From: Stigmatella erecta
GTDB taxonomy: Bacteria > Myxococcota > Myxococcia > Myxococcales > Myxococcaceae
Direction of reading: 5' to 3'
Length of the DNA stretch: 64,000 nucleotides
NCBI RefSeq assembly: GCF_900111745.1
Contig: NZ_FOIJ01000008.1
Location: 248,001-312,000, forward strand
Of this stretch, positions 20,897 to 30,196 are shown one piece after another (the stretch's first letter is position 1; every line of letters begins with the position of its first letter). The notes under the pieces were generated by a model. It made no database searches, was not told where the DNA came from, and saw only the letters and a list, made by a program, of their open reading frames with translations. The position numbers were made by a program, and so were the translations under genes.

Positions 20897-20945
20897 TCGC
20901 CCCTCCGTCCGGGGTTGTCTGGCGTTGAATCGGAAACCCGTGGCG

Positions 20946-20975
20946 GTGGTAACAAATCGCTCTTTTCCCTGTCAA
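20946..20975 (-). promoter_or_regulatory. candidate sigma70-type promoter of the HU gene
   Basis: On the minus strand TTGACA (20970-20975) is followed after 18 bases by TACCAC (20946-20951), about 50 bases before the HU start. The -35 is perfect and the -10 weak. The 296-base gap 20897-21192 is distinctly more AT-rich than its surroundings; no gene is seen in it. Confidence 0.5.
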
Positions 20976-21192
20976 TGATGGAGCGGCGCCCAGGCCGGAA
21001 AATCGGTCCCCGAGAAATGTTGACGGATGAAACACACGGCTTACAGAGGGAATGCGCGTGAAAGGGGTTCCACCCTCCTGCCCAGTGGCGCTTCTGTCAT
21101 TGAGAGGGATTGTGATCGATTGGAGAGGAATTCCTTTGTCGTTTCGATCACTTGCATGCGGCTTCTGATCGCGGCGGCCCCAGGAGGATAGA

Positions 21193-22665
21193 ATGGCGAA
21201 CCCGATGAGCCCGCGCCTCCCCTTCCTTGCGCTGCTGTGCCTGGCGGCCTGCCGGGCCCCCACCCCCGCCGCGCCCCCGCAGGCCCTCCCGGCCCCGGTG
21301 TCCGGGGTGTGGGTGAATGCCGCACAGAAGGGGGCTGGCGATGGTTCCCGGGCGAAGCCCTTCCGGACGCTCGCCGAGGCGCTGGCCGTGCGGCCCTTGC
21401 CTACCGTGTACGTTGCGTCCGGCCTGTACGCGGAGCCGGTCCTGCTGCCCCCGGGGGGACACCTCGTGGGGGAGGGGCCGGGCACGGTGCTGCGGGGGGC
21501 GGGGGGCTCGCCGGTGGTGCGTGCCCCGGGCGGAGGGACGGTGGCGCGGATGACGCTCCAGGGGGGCGCCTGGGGCGTGGAGTCCCTGGGGGGGCTTCGG
21601 CTGGAGGAGGTGGCTTTCCAGGGGCAGCAGGCGGGCGCGGTCTGGCTGCGGGCCGGCTCACTCGGGGTGCAGGGGGCACGGTTCGAGGCGGGCGGCGCGG
21701 AGGCGGTGGGCCTCGCCGTGGAGGGCGCCTCCCGCGCGGAGGTGCGGGGCAGCGCCTTCACCGGGGCCTGGCAGCGGGGCGTGCACATCCGGGAGGGCGG
21801 GACGGTGGTGCTGGAGGACGTCCGCTTCGCCGGCGCGAAGGTGGCGCTCGACCAGGAGGGCGGCCAGGGCCGGCTTCACCGGGTGACGGTGGAGGGCGGC
21901 GAGGGGCCCGGCCTGCTGGTGCGGGGCGGCGCCGCCGTCATCACCGAGACGAAGGTGACGGGCCACGAGTATGGCCTCGCCACCCATGGCGCCGCGCTCG
22001 AGGTCCGTGGCTTCACCTCGGTGCGCGCGAAGCGGGCGGGGCTGGGGCTGACGCGGAGCACGGGGAGCCTGGAGGACATCCAGGTGCGCGAGAGCGGGAG
22101 CTTCGGCGGGGTGCAGCTCGTGGACTCGGATCTGTCGCTCCGGGGCTTCCAGGTGGAGAACGTGGACGCCTATGGCGTGGTGGCCGTCCGGGGGGCCCTG
22201 CGGGCCTCGAAGGGCCGCATCACCCGGGTGCGCTCGTCCGATGGGTTCTCGGGAGACGGGCTGCACCTGCGCGGGGTGAAGGCCGAGGTGGAGGGGCTGG
22301 AGGTCCGTGACGCGAAGGGCGTGGGCGTGCTGGCGGCGCAAGCCGCGGCGGCCGGGGTGCGCGATGCGCGCTTCCAGGGGTGCAAGCAGGCGGGCCTGCT
22401 GGTGGAGAGCCTGGGCGTTCTTCGGGCCATGGACATCGAGATCCGCGACACGGAGGGCCCCGCGCTGGCGGTGCTGCGCGATGGGCAGCTCCAGGTGGAG
22501 GGGCTCACCGCGAGCGGGCTGGCCGAGGGGCTCGTGTGGGCCGAATGCGGTGGCGCGTCCCGGGTGCGGCTCCAGGGCGTGCGGTCCGAGGATCGCCGCG
22601 GCGCCGAGGCCCCGTGCGTCGAGCGCGAGGCCCCGGACGGAGGGCCCCCGGGCGCTCCCCGCTGA
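21193..22665 (+). CDS. lipoprotein with right-handed beta-helix (pectate-lyase-like) repeats
   Basis: 490 residues. Lipoprotein signal with lipobox LAAC, Cys20. From about residue 40 the sequence is a DUF1565-like opening (VNAAQKGAGDGSRAKPFRTLAEAL) followed by many 20-24-residue turns rich in Gly and Val, which fold as a parallel beta-helix. Beta-helix proteins at the cell surface often bind or cut polysaccharide. No catalytic pectate lyase residues can be assigned, so activity is unknown. The ATG follows AGGAGG closely. It converges on the hydrolase gene, with 17 bases between stops. Confidence 0.7.
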   Translation: MANPMSPRLPFLALLCLAACRAPTPAAPPQALPAPVSGVWVNAAQKGAGDGSRAKPFRTLAEALAVRPLPTVYVASGLYAEPVLLPPGGHLVGEGPGTVLRGAGGSPVVRAPGGGTVARMTLQGGAWGVESLGGLRLEEVAFQGQQAGAVWLRAGSLGVQGARFEAGGAEAVGLAVEGASRAEVRGSAFTGAWQRGVHIREGGTVVLEDVRFAGAKVALDQEGGQGRLHRVTVEGGEGPGLLVRGGAAVITETKVTGHEYGLATHGAALEVRGFTSVRAKRAGLGLTRSTGSLEDIQVRESGSFGGVQLVDSDLSLRGFQVENVDAYGVVAVRGALRASKGRITRVRSSDGFSGDGLHLRGVKAEVEGLEVRDAKGVGVLAAQAAAAGVRDARFQGCKQAGLLVESLGVLRAMDIEIRDTEGPALAVLRDGQLQVEGLTASGLAEGLVWAECGGASRVRLQGVRSEDRRGAEAPCVEREAPDGGPPGAPR

Positions 22666-22682
22666 ACGCGGGCCTCCTGGCC

Positions 22683-23816
22683 TCAGGCGGGCAGGGTCGC
22701 GGGCGCGGTCTGCTCGACGGGGGAGGGCAGGGGGGTGGCGTGGGCCTGCAACCACGTGCCGATGAGGGGGTACACCTCCAGGGGGGCGCCCGTGCCGAAG
22801 ATGAGGTCGCCGTGCCCGTAGTCCATCTTGTCCCCGCGGTCGCGGCCGAACACGTGGAGCGTGCGGTCGCTGCAGGTGAGCAGCTCGTACTGCTTGCGGA
22901 TGTTCTCCGGGGTGGCGAGCCGGTCGCTGCTGCCGCCCATGATGAGCATGGGCTGGGTGAGGCGGGACAGGCCCGCGCGCCAGTCCACGGAGTGATCGTA
23001 AGAGCGGAAGGCGTCGTGTTCGATCCAGTCCTTGAACTGCAGGAGCACCTTGCGGCTCATCGACGACATCATGTTGGCGTAGACCTGCCGCTGGATCGTG
23101 GGCGGCATGTGCTTCGTGTTCACGAGCAGGTCCGACAGGGGCAGGGTGACGTAGCCCAGGAAGGGGGCCATCGTGGCGCTCATCCACTCCTGCCGGAACC
23201 GGGCGGGCCAGGCCGCGCGGACCCCGATGCCCACCAGGGCGCGCAGCAGCGGGCCGGACTGGAGGAACACAGGCGCCCCCAGGGCCATCAGGCCCGCGAG
23301 CTTGGGCCCGTGAGGGCCCTGGGCCACCCCGTACCCCACCAGTCCGCCCAGCGAGTGGCCCAGCCAGAAGGCCCTGGGGGCGCCCGTCTCGGCCAGGGCG
23401 AACTCCAGCAGCGCGGGCCCGTCCTGGAGGATGTGGTCATCCACGGTGAAGTCCGTGTACCGCCGCCCGCGCGGAGGGCGCCGCGAGCCGGCCGTGCCGC
23501 GCCACTCCACGCTGAAGCAGTCGAAGCCCGCCTCCGCCAGGTAGTGGGCCACGGAGTAGGGCGGGGCGAAATCGAAGGTGAAGCGGTTGGCGGACAGTCC
23601 GTGGCACAAAAGGACGGGCTCCTGGAAGCGCCGCACCGGGGCCCGGCGGACATGGACGGCAATCTCCCAGCCGTCCTGGCACCGGACCCGCCGCAATTGT
23701 GGTGGCACTGTACGGGGACGGTACAGCCGCCGGACGCCCAGCACCCACAGGACGTTGCCCAGGAGGAGGAGCAGGACGATGACTGTCCCCCAGAGCGCCC
23801 AAACTTCCGGATGCAT
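22683..23816 (-). CDS. membrane-anchored alpha/beta-hydrolase
   Basis: 377 residues. One N-terminal membrane segment (about residues 8-28), then an alpha/beta-hydrolase core. The oxyanion region is LLCHGLSANR (69-78), and the nucleophile elbow is GHSLGG with Ser155. A Gly-Ser-Ser-Asp segment supplies the likely acid, and YGHGDLIFG the catalytic His. The family resembles lipases/esterases and PhaC-like depolymerases; substrate unknown. The catalytic domain is probably anchored to the inner membrane. It is divergent from pssA with 83 bases between. Confidence 0.75.
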   Translation of the reverse strand: MHPEVWALWGTVIVLLLLLGNVLWVLGVRRLYRPRTVPPQLRRVRCQDGWEIAVHVRRAPVRRFQEPVLLCHGLSANRFTFDFAPPYSVAHYLAEAGFDCFSVEWRGTAGSRRPPRGRRYTDFTVDDHILQDGPALLEFALAETGAPRAFWLGHSLGGLVGYGVAQGPHGPKLAGLMALGAPVFLQSGPLLRALVGIGVRAAWPARFRQEWMSATMAPFLGYVTLPLSDLLVNTKHMPPTIQRQVYANMMSSMSRKVLLQFKDWIEHDAFRSYDHSVDWRAGLSRLTQPMLIMGGSSDRLATPENIRKQYELLTCSDRTLHVFGRDRGDKMDYGHGDLIFGTGAPLEVYPLIGTWLQAHATPLPSPVEQTAPATLPA

Positions 23817-23899
23817 CCCAGTCCCTCCGTCCGAGCAATAAAAACTTGCTATGGTCCGTTCATCCCGCCGTGCACGGGAATCAGAAAAGCGAGGACACG

Positions 23900-24757
23900 A
23901 TGAAGTTGCGGAAGTTGATGTTCGTACTGCCGAACCTCTTCACCGTTACCTCCATCTTTTGCGGCTTCTACGCCATCACCCTGTGCACGGGCGAGGCGAC
24001 GCCCGTGCACCTCTATCAAGCCGCATTGGCGATCCTCTTCGCCATGTTCTTTGACGGGTGCGATGGGCGTGTTGCCCGGCTGACGAAGACGCAGAGCGAC
24101 TTCGGCGTGCAGCTCGACAGCCTGGCGGATGTGGTGTCCTTCGGGGCCGCGCCTGCCCTGCTGGTGTACAAGTGGGCGCTCGCCCCGCTGGGCTTCCTGG
24201 GCCTGTTCATCTCCTTCACCTTCGCGGCCTGCGGCGCCCTGCGGCTGGCGCGCTTCAACGTGCTCGCCGCGCGCAACCCGCACGGCGGCGGGGGCAACTT
24301 CTTCGTGGGCCTGCCCATCCCGCTGGCGGCCGGCGGCCTCGTGTCCCTCATCATCGCGCACCACGCGGTCCGGGGCGGCGAGGTGAGCCCCTCGGTGCAG
24401 GGCCCCGTGGCGGCGGCGGTGCTGGCGCTGGCCCTGCTGATGGTCTCCACGGTGCGCTACCGCACCTTCAAGGACCTGCGCCTGTCCAAGAAGTCAGCGC
24501 TCGTGCTGATGCTCGTGGCGGTGGCCGGCTCCGTCATCGCCACCCGCGCGCACCCGGCCTATGTGCTGGTGGCCTTCTCCTCCGCGTACCTGGCCATGGG
24601 CCTCATCGAGTCCGCCTTCCTGGTGCGCCGCCGCTTCTCCGCGCGCAAGGTGGGGGCGGGCGCCGTGGGCGCCGCGGCCGTCGTGCTCGACGAGGAGGAG
24701 GACGAGGAGGACGAGGAGGAGGAAGGCAGCCCCGAGGGCCGGGACGGCTTCCTGTAG
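23900..24757 (+). CDS. pssA: CDP-diacylglycerol-serine O-phosphatidyltransferase
   Basis: 285 residues from ATG at 23900, which follows a GAGGA element; longer in-frame starts lack a site. It makes phosphatidylserine, precursor of phosphatidylethanolamine. The CDP-alcohol phosphotransferase motif is complete: DG-x2-AR-x8-G-x3-D-x3-D at residues 55-77, with metal and substrate aspartates Asp55, Asp73 and Asp77. About seven membrane helices are visible. An unusual cytoplasmic tail (262-285) is almost entirely Glu and Asp. The enzyme is of the membrane-integral type II (Bacillus-like) class. Confidence 0.9.
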   Translation: MKLRKLMFVLPNLFTVTSIFCGFYAITLCTGEATPVHLYQAALAILFAMFFDGCDGRVARLTKTQSDFGVQLDSLADVVSFGAAPALLVYKWALAPLGFLGLFISFTFAACGALRLARFNVLAARNPHGGGGNFFVGLPIPLAAGGLVSLIIAHHAVRGGEVSPSVQGPVAAAVLALALLMVSTVRYRTFKDLRLSKKSALVLMLVAVAGSVIATRAHPAYVLVAFSSAYLAMGLIESAFLVRRRFSARKVGAGAVGAAAVVLDEEEDEEDEEEEGSPEGRDGFL

Positions 24758-24818
24758 TCCGCCCCCCCGCGGGAGTTTGGATGCGGGGGCCGGGCGGTGC
24801 CGCTAGGATGCCCGCCCC

Positions 24819-26084
24819 ATGCACGTCGAGCTGCTGTGTACCGGTGATGAACTCGTCACCGGGCTGATCACCGACACCAACAGCCCCTGGTTCGAGGCCC
24901 GGCTCTTCGAGCTGGGGGTGAAGGTGGAGCGGGTGCACCTCGTGGGAGATGTCCACCCGGACATCACCCATGCCCTGCTGGAGACCGCCCTGCGCGCGGA
25001 TGTGGTGCTCGTCTCGGGGGGCTTGGGCCCCACGTCGGACGACTTCACCCTGGAGTGCGCGGCGGCGGCCGCGGGCGTGCCGCTGGTGGAGGATGCCCGG
25101 GTCCTGGAGTGGCTCCAGGAGCGCTACCGGAGCCGGGGCCTGACGCTCTCGCCCAGTGCCCGGCGCATGGCGCGGATTCCCCAGGGGGCCGAGGTGGTCC
25201 GCAACCCCGCGGGCTCCGCCCCCATGGTCATCCTCCGGCTGGGGCGCTGCCAGCTGTTCTTCGTGCCCGGGGTGCCGCGGGAGTACCGGGCGCTGGCGGA
25301 GGGCGAGGTGCTGCCGCGCATCCGGGCCCTCCTGGCGCAGGAGCCTGGGCGCGCGTACCGGGCCTTCCGGCTGCTGCGCACGGTGGGCGTGCCCGAGTCC
25401 CAGCTCGATGCCCGGGTGGCCCCGCTGCACCCGCTGCACCCCCAGGTGGTGTTTGGCTTCCGGACCCATGCGCCGGAGAACCACGTCAAGCTGATGGCCA
25501 CCGCCTCCTCGCAGGCCGAGGCGGACGCGGCGCTGGCCGCCGCCGAGGCCGCCTGCCGCGCGCTGCTCGGCCATGCCCTCTTCGGCGTGGATGGAGAGGA
25601 GTACACGCAGGTCCTCGCCCGGCTGCTGACGCAGGCGGGGGCGACGCTGGCCACGGCGGAGAGCTGCACGGGAGGGCTCATCGCCCAGCAGCTCACCGAG
25701 GTCTCCGGGGCGAGCGCCTTCTTCATCGGGGGCGCGGTGTCCTATTCGGAGAAGATGAAGCAGGCCTGGGTGGGCGTGCCCGCGGAGGTGCTGGAGCGCC
25801 ACACCGCCGTGTCGCGGCAGACGGCGGAGGCCATGGCGGAAGGGGTGCGCGCCGCCTGTGGCAGCACGTACGGCCTCTCGGTGACGGGCTATGCGGGGCC
25901 CACGGGGGGCACGGCCGAGGATCCGGTGGGCACCGTCTACTGCGCGCTCGCCCGGCAGGGGCACCCCCCGCGGTGCGAGCGCTACACCCTGTCCGGAGAC
26001 CGGGACCGGGTGCGCCTCTTCGCCGCGTCCTCGGCCCTGGAGCTGCTGCGCCAGGCCCTGCTGTCGGGAGGCACCGCGGGATGA
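24819..26084 (+). CDS. cinA: CinA-family protein (ADP-ribose pyrophosphatase/NMN deamidase)
   Basis: 421 residues, full length. The N-terminal molybdopterin-binding-like domain (CTGDEL at the start, SGGLGPTSDD at about 67-76) has pyrophosphatase activity in characterised homologues. The C-terminal CinA domain (from about 265) has TAESCTGGLIA and GGAVSYSEKMK, the NMN deamidase signature. In other bacteria it recycles pyridine nucleotides, and in Streptococcus it is linked to competence. The stop codon overlaps the start of the next gene (ATGA), indicating coupled translation. Confidence 0.92.
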   Translation: MHVELLCTGDELVTGLITDTNSPWFEARLFELGVKVERVHLVGDVHPDITHALLETALRADVVLVSGGLGPTSDDFTLECAAAAAGVPLVEDARVLEWLQERYRSRGLTLSPSARRMARIPQGAEVVRNPAGSAPMVILRLGRCQLFFVPGVPREYRALAEGEVLPRIRALLAQEPGRAYRAFRLLRTVGVPESQLDARVAPLHPLHPQVVFGFRTHAPENHVKLMATASSQAEADAALAAAEAACRALLGHALFGVDGEEYTQVLARLLTQAGATLATAESCTGGLIAQQLTEVSGASAFFIGGAVSYSEKMKQAWVGVPAEVLERHTAVSRQTAEAMAEGVRAACGSTYGLSVTGYAGPTGGTAEDPVGTVYCALARQGHPPRCERYTLSGDRDRVRLFAASSALELLRQALLSGGTAG

Positions 26085-27484
26085 GCCGCACACCCAAGCC
26101 CTCCGCAGAGCCACCGGTGGCCCCCTTGCCGCCCGGGGCCGAGACACCTCCCGTGCCGGGTCCCCCGGAGGCGGCAGAGCCCGGGGGCCCGGGGCGCGGG
26201 TGGGCGGCCTACAAGACGGAGGCCCTGCTCTTCCTGGTGGGCTTCGCGGTGCTGGCGAGCTTCAGCTCGCAGCGCTTCCTGCGCCAGAGCGCGGCCCCGC
26301 ACTTCGTCTACCAGGCCCAGTCGTGGCTGGAGGGCCGGCTGGACGTGGATCCGGAGGTGCTGCCCAACCTGGAGGACTGGGCGTGCGTGCGCGTGCGGGA
26401 GGGGAAAAAGGTCCGGTGCGAGGGGCGGCTGTTGCCCGGGGACCGCTGGTACGTGAGCTTCCCGTCGTTTCCGGCGGTGGTGATGCTGCCGTTCGTGGCG
26501 CTGCACGGCTACCAGTTCAACGACACCTCGTTCGGCGTCATCACCGGGGCGCTGGCCCTGGTGAGCTTCTACGTCCTGCTGCGCTTCCTCTCGCGGCGCG
26601 GGGAGTCCTCACGGAGCCCGCACGAGAACCTCGCGCTGGCGCTCCTTCTCGGCTTCGGCACGCTGTTCTTCTACTGCGCCATCCGGGGCGAGGTGTGGTT
26701 CAGCGCGGAGGTGATGGGCGTGGCGCTCACCTGCCTCTACGTGCGCAACGCGGTGGGGGCGAACCGCCCGGTGCTCGCGGGCCTCTTCTTCTCCATGGCC
26801 ACGCTCACGCGCACGCCGCTGCTCTTCGCGGGCCTCTTCTTCGTCCTGGAGGCGCTGTGCCCCGGGCCGGACCGGCGCGAGCAGCTCCGGGCGCTCTCCC
26901 GCAACTGGAAGCCCGCGGCCCGGAAGCTGGGCCTCTTCGCGCTGGGGGCCGCGCCGCTCGCGGGCCTCGCGGCGGCCTACAACCTCTACCGCTTCGGCCG
27001 CCTGGGGGAGTTCGGCCACGCGTTCCTCTACAACAACCGCGTCAACCTCGACATCGACCGGCACGGGCTGTTCAACCTCGCCTACCTGGGGCGGAACCTG
27101 GAGGCCGCCTTCTTCAAGCTGCCCCAGGTGTCGTGGAACCCGCTCCGGCTGGGGTATGACCCGCATGGGCTGACGCTGCTGCTGACGTTGCCGCTGCTCG
27201 TCTTCCTCCTCATCCCGAAGAGCCGCCCGCGGCTGCACCTGCCCCTGTGGCTCACCGTGGCGGTGTGCGCGCTGCCCGGGCTCTTCTACCAGAACACCGG
27301 CTACATGCAGTTCGGCTTCCGGTTCAGCCTGGACTACACGCCCTACCTGCTGGTGCTGTTCGCCGTGGGCGGCTGGTCCCTGCGCCACCGGGCCGTGCTG
27401 GCGGCGGTGGCGCTCGGCGTCCTGGTGAACTTCTGGGGGGCCGTGGCCTTCCGGGGCTACACGGAGCTTGTTCGGAACTGGTAG
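26081..27484 (+). CDS. polytopic membrane protein, possible GT-C-type glycosyltransferase
   Basis: 467 residues starting at the ATG that overlaps the cinA stop. A 40-residue Pro-rich cytoplasmic leader is followed by about 9-10 membrane helices, with a loop after the first helix (SSQRFLRQS...) as in GT-C lipid-linked-sugar transferases. I see no decisive DD/DE motif in the first loop, so enzyme identity is a guess. Aromatic-rich loops (YNLYRFGRLGEFGHAF) resemble those in Dol-P-Man-type transferases. It ends 54 bases before the DUF1285 gene. Confidence 0.5.
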   Translation: MSRTPKPSAEPPVAPLPPGAETPPVPGPPEAAEPGGPGRGWAAYKTEALLFLVGFAVLASFSSQRFLRQSAAPHFVYQAQSWLEGRLDVDPEVLPNLEDWACVRVREGKKVRCEGRLLPGDRWYVSFPSFPAVVMLPFVALHGYQFNDTSFGVITGALALVSFYVLLRFLSRRGESSRSPHENLALALLLGFGTLFFYCAIRGEVWFSAEVMGVALTCLYVRNAVGANRPVLAGLFFSMATLTRTPLLFAGLFFVLEALCPGPDRREQLRALSRNWKPAARKLGLFALGAAPLAGLAAAYNLYRFGRLGEFGHAFLYNNRVNLDIDRHGLFNLAYLGRNLEAAFFKLPQVSWNPLRLGYDPHGLTLLLTLPLLVFLLIPKSRPRLHLPLWLTVAVCALPGLFYQNTGYMQFGFRFSLDYTPYLLVLFAVGGWSLRHRAVLAAVALGVLVNFWGAVAFRGYTELVRNW

Positions 27485-27538
27485 CGGGGGGCAGGTGGGC
27501 TTGCGTCCACCCACGTCCCCGCGCACATAAGGAGCCTC

Positions 27539-28036
27539 ATGCAACCTCCCACCGGCCAGCCCCCTCCCGGCCAGCGTTGGCACACGCGCGAGGACAGCGG
27601 TATCCGCCTCGATGCCGCCCTGCGCTGGTGGCACGACGACAAGCCCGTGGAGCACCCGAAGATCGTCGAGCTCTTCAACATCTCGCTCGTGCTCGATGAC
27701 GAGGGGCGCTACCAGCTGCGCATCGGCAAGGACTGGTGCTACGTCCAGGTCGAGGAGGCCGCCTACGAGGTGCGCACGGTGGACGTGACGGAGGACGAGC
27801 GCGTCTCCGTCCGCTTGAGTGACCGCACCGCCGAGGCCCTGGAGCCCGCCACGCTGACGCTGGGGAGCGACGGCGTCTTCCGCTGCCGGGTGAAGGGCGC
27901 CAAGGCCCAGGCCCGCTTCTCCCGTGACGCCCAGTACCAGCTGGGCGAACTGCTGGAGGAAGGGGAGGGCGGCCGCCTCTTCCTCCGCGCGGGCCAGCGC
28001 CGCTGGGCCGTCTCGCTGGAGGCGCCCCCCGCTTAG
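27539..28036 (+). CDS. DUF1285 family protein
   Basis: 165 residues. The pattern [17 protein letters not shown], a Gly/Asp turn, then [16 protein letters not shown] follows the DUF1285 family, whose members are two-domain beta-rich proteins of unknown function. No signal or membrane segment is seen. The start is well defined by TAAGGAG seven bases upstream. The stop overlaps the recA stop on the other strand (TTAG). Confidence 0.7.
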   Translation: MQPPTGQPPPGQRWHTREDSGIRLDAALRWWHDDKPVEHPKIVELFNISLVLDDEGRYQLRIGKDWCYVQVEEAAYEVRTVDVTEDERVSVRLSDRTAEALEPATLTLGSDGVFRCRVKGAKAQARFSRDAQYQLGELLEEGEGGRLFLRAGQRRWAVSLEAPPA

Positions 28037-29064
28037 GCCACTGCCTCGGCCGCGTCGGGCAGGGCGGCCAGGGCGGTCGCGCTCCCCGCCAGCTCGGCGG
28101 CCAGCGCCTCCAGGACCTGGGGCCGCTCGCGCAGCCAGTCCGTGGCCCGCTCCCGGCCCTGGCCGATCCGCTCCCCGCGCAGGCTGAAGTGGCTGCCAGC
28201 CTTCTCGATGAGGCCCAGCTGCACGCCCAGGTCCAGCACCTCGCCCGCGCGGTGAATGCCCACGCCGTACAGCAAGTCGAACTCCGCCTCCTGGAAGGGC
28301 GGCGCCAGCTTGTTCTTCACCACCTTCACGCGCGCCCGCGTGTCGATGATGCTCTCGCCCTCCTTGAGGTTGCCCGTGCGGCGGATCTCCAGCCGCATCG
28401 AGGAGTAGAACTTCAGCGCGTTGCCGCCCGTGGTCGTCTCCGGGTTGCCGAACATCACGCCGATCTTCATGCGGATCTGGTTGATGAAGAGGATGCAGGT
28501 GCCCGAGCGGCTCACCGCGCCCGTGAGCTTGCGCAGGGCCTGGCTCATCAGCCGGGCCTGCACCCCCATGTGCGCATCGCCCATCTCCCCCTCGATTTCC
28601 GCGCGCGGCACCAGCGCGGCCACCGAGTCCACCACGATGAGGTCCACCGCCCCGGAGCGCACGAGCTGCTCGGTGATTTCCAGCGCCTGCTCGCCCGTGT
28701 CGGGCTGGGAGATGAGCAGCTCCTCCACGCGCACCCCCAGCTTGCGCGCGTAGTTGACGTCCAGCGCGTGCTCGGCGTCGATGAAGGCCGCCACCCCGCC
28801 CGAGGCCTGCACCTGCGCGATGGCGTGCAGGCTCAGGCTCGTCTTGCCGGAGGACTCATTGCCGAACAGCTCCACCACCCGGCCGCGCGGATAGCCCCCC
28901 ACCCCCAGCGCCCGGTCCAGGCTCACCGAGCCCGACGGGATGACCGCCACCTTCTGCTCCTGCGCCTCGCCGCCCAGCGCCATCACCGCCCCCTTGCCGA
29001 ACTGCTTCTCGATCGCCGCCACCGCCGCCGCCACTGCCTTCAGCTTCTCCGCCACCTTGTTCAT
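28033..29064 (-). CDS. recA: recombinase RecA
   Basis: 343 residues from ATG at 29064. Strand exchange and SOS coprotease. Walker A reads GNESSGKTS (68-76), slightly off the usual GPESSGKTT. The Walker B strand ([13 protein letters not shown]), loop L1 ([10 protein letters not shown]) and loop L2 ([18 protein letters not shown]) are all present. The C-terminus is short and not acidic. Myxobacteria are known to carry two recA genes; this one's leader shows no sequence resembling a LexA box, so it may be the non-inducible copy (inference). It converges on the DUF1285 gene with a 4-base overlap. Confidence 0.95.
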   Translation of the reverse strand: MNKVAEKLKAVAAAVAAIEKQFGKGAVMALGGEAQEQKVAVIPSGSVSLDRALGVGGYPRGRVVELFGNESSGKTSLSLHAIAQVQASGGVAAFIDAEHALDVNYARKLGVRVEELLISQPDTGEQALEITEQLVRSGAVDLIVVDSVAALVPRAEIEGEMGDAHMGVQARLMSQALRKLTGAVSRSGTCILFINQIRMKIGVMFGNPETTTGGNALKFYSSMRLEIRRTGNLKEGESIIDTRARVKVVKNKLAPPFQEAEFDLLYGVGIHRAGEVLDLGVQLGLIEKAGSHFSLRGERIGQGRERATDWLRERPQVLEALAAELAGSATALAALPDAAEAVA

Positions 29065-29206
29065 GGTTGCTCCAACGCCGCCCTTCACGGGGCCTGGGTG
29101 CTGCGCCCGGGCGCTTCGCGTCCACGGGGCATCGTGATGGGCAGGAGCAATGACCGTGCCGGAGGGCTTCCGCTCGGAGGCGTGCGGCAGGAGGGTCCAG
29201 AAACGA

Positions 29207-29237
29207 GCCGCCCGTCCAGCCACGTGGACGGGGCGGC
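29207..29237 (-). terminator. hairpin after plsC
   Basis: On the minus strand, GCCGCCCCGTCCA and TGGACGGGCGGC pair over 12 bp with one bulged C and a 6-base loop, followed by TCGTTTCT. It starts 12 bases after the plsC stop and fits a terminator separating plsC from recA. Confidence 0.65.
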
Positions 29238-29248
29238 GCGCGGGCTGC

Positions 29249-30046
29249 TCACCCCGAAGGGGCCGGATCCGAGCGGCCCTCGTGGCCCTGCCGGGCGATG
29301 GCTTCGTCCACGGCGCCCGGGCCGCCAATCTCCCGGTGCAGCTGGATGAGGGCATCGCGGGTCCGGAGCAGCAGGGTCTCGCGGTCGGCCCCCGTGAGCC
29401 CCCGGGTCTCGATGGGCGTTCCCACCTTCACGCGGATGTCGTGGCGGCGCAGGTGGATGCCGCCGGTGGGCAGGGCGCGGCCGGAGCCCTCGATGGCCAC
29501 GGGGACGATGGGCACCTGGGCCTCGATGGCGAGCACGAAGGGGCCCTTCTTGAAGGGAAGGATGAGCCCATCCGTGGAGCGGGTGCCCTCGGGGAAGGCG
29601 AGGATGCTCTTGCCCGCGCGGATGCGCTCACCGGCCCGCCTCAAGCTCTGCACCGCTTTGCGGCGGTTCGAGCGGTTGATGAAGATCATCCCCGTCATCG
29701 CCATGTACCAGCCGAGGAACGGCACGTACTGGAGCACGTGCTTGGCGATGAACCGGATGTTCACCGGCAGGGCCGCGAACGCGCAGGGGATGTCCATCGC
29801 GGACTGGTGGTTCATCAGGAAGATGTGGGGCCGGCTCCAGTCGATGTCCGGCAGGGGCTCGACGTGCATGCGCGCGCCGGCGATGCGCCAGTGCATGGGG
29901 GCCCAGAGGCGCCGCGCCATCATCAACGGCACGTTGCCGTTGAGGGTCAGCACCATCAGGACGCCCGAGAGGCTGATCCAGAACACCCCCCAGAGGACCA
30001 GGAAGATGAGTTGCAGCACGTTGAGCAGCGGGTAGAGCCACATCAT
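29249..30046 (-). CDS. plsC: 1-acyl-sn-glycerol-3-phosphate acyltransferase
   Basis: 265 residues from ATG at 30046. A TTG at 30091 would add 15 residues, but it has poor spacing to a ribosome site. It converts lysophosphatidic acid to phosphatidic acid. Motif I is NHQSAMD (catalytic His80, Asp85), and motif III is FPEGTRS (Glu153). One or two N-terminal membrane helices anchor it to the inner membrane. PlsY at 45552 supplies the first acylation step. A terminator-like hairpin follows. Confidence 0.88.
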   Translation of the reverse strand: MMWLYPLLNVLQLIFLVLWGVFWISLSGVLMVLTLNGNVPLMMARRLWAPMHWRIAGARMHVEPLPDIDWSRPHIFLMNHQSAMDIPCAFAALPVNIRFIAKHVLQYVPFLGWYMAMTGMIFINRSNRRKAVQSLRRAGERIRAGKSILAFPEGTRSTDGLILPFKKGPFVLAIEAQVPIVPVAIEGSGRALPTGGIHLRRHDIRVKVGTPIETRGLTGADRETLLLRTRDALIQLHREIGGPGAVDEAIARQGHEGRSDPAPSG

Positions 30047-30196
30047 GTCCAGCAAAGCCTCTCGGGCGCCACGGCGCCGCTGGGGAAGCAACCTTCTGTC
30101 ACGTCACGGTCAATCAGGCGGGGCTGGAGGCCGTCAACGGGCAAGGGGAACACATGGACGTTGACTTCACGCGAAGAGGTACGGACTGCTCTGGCT

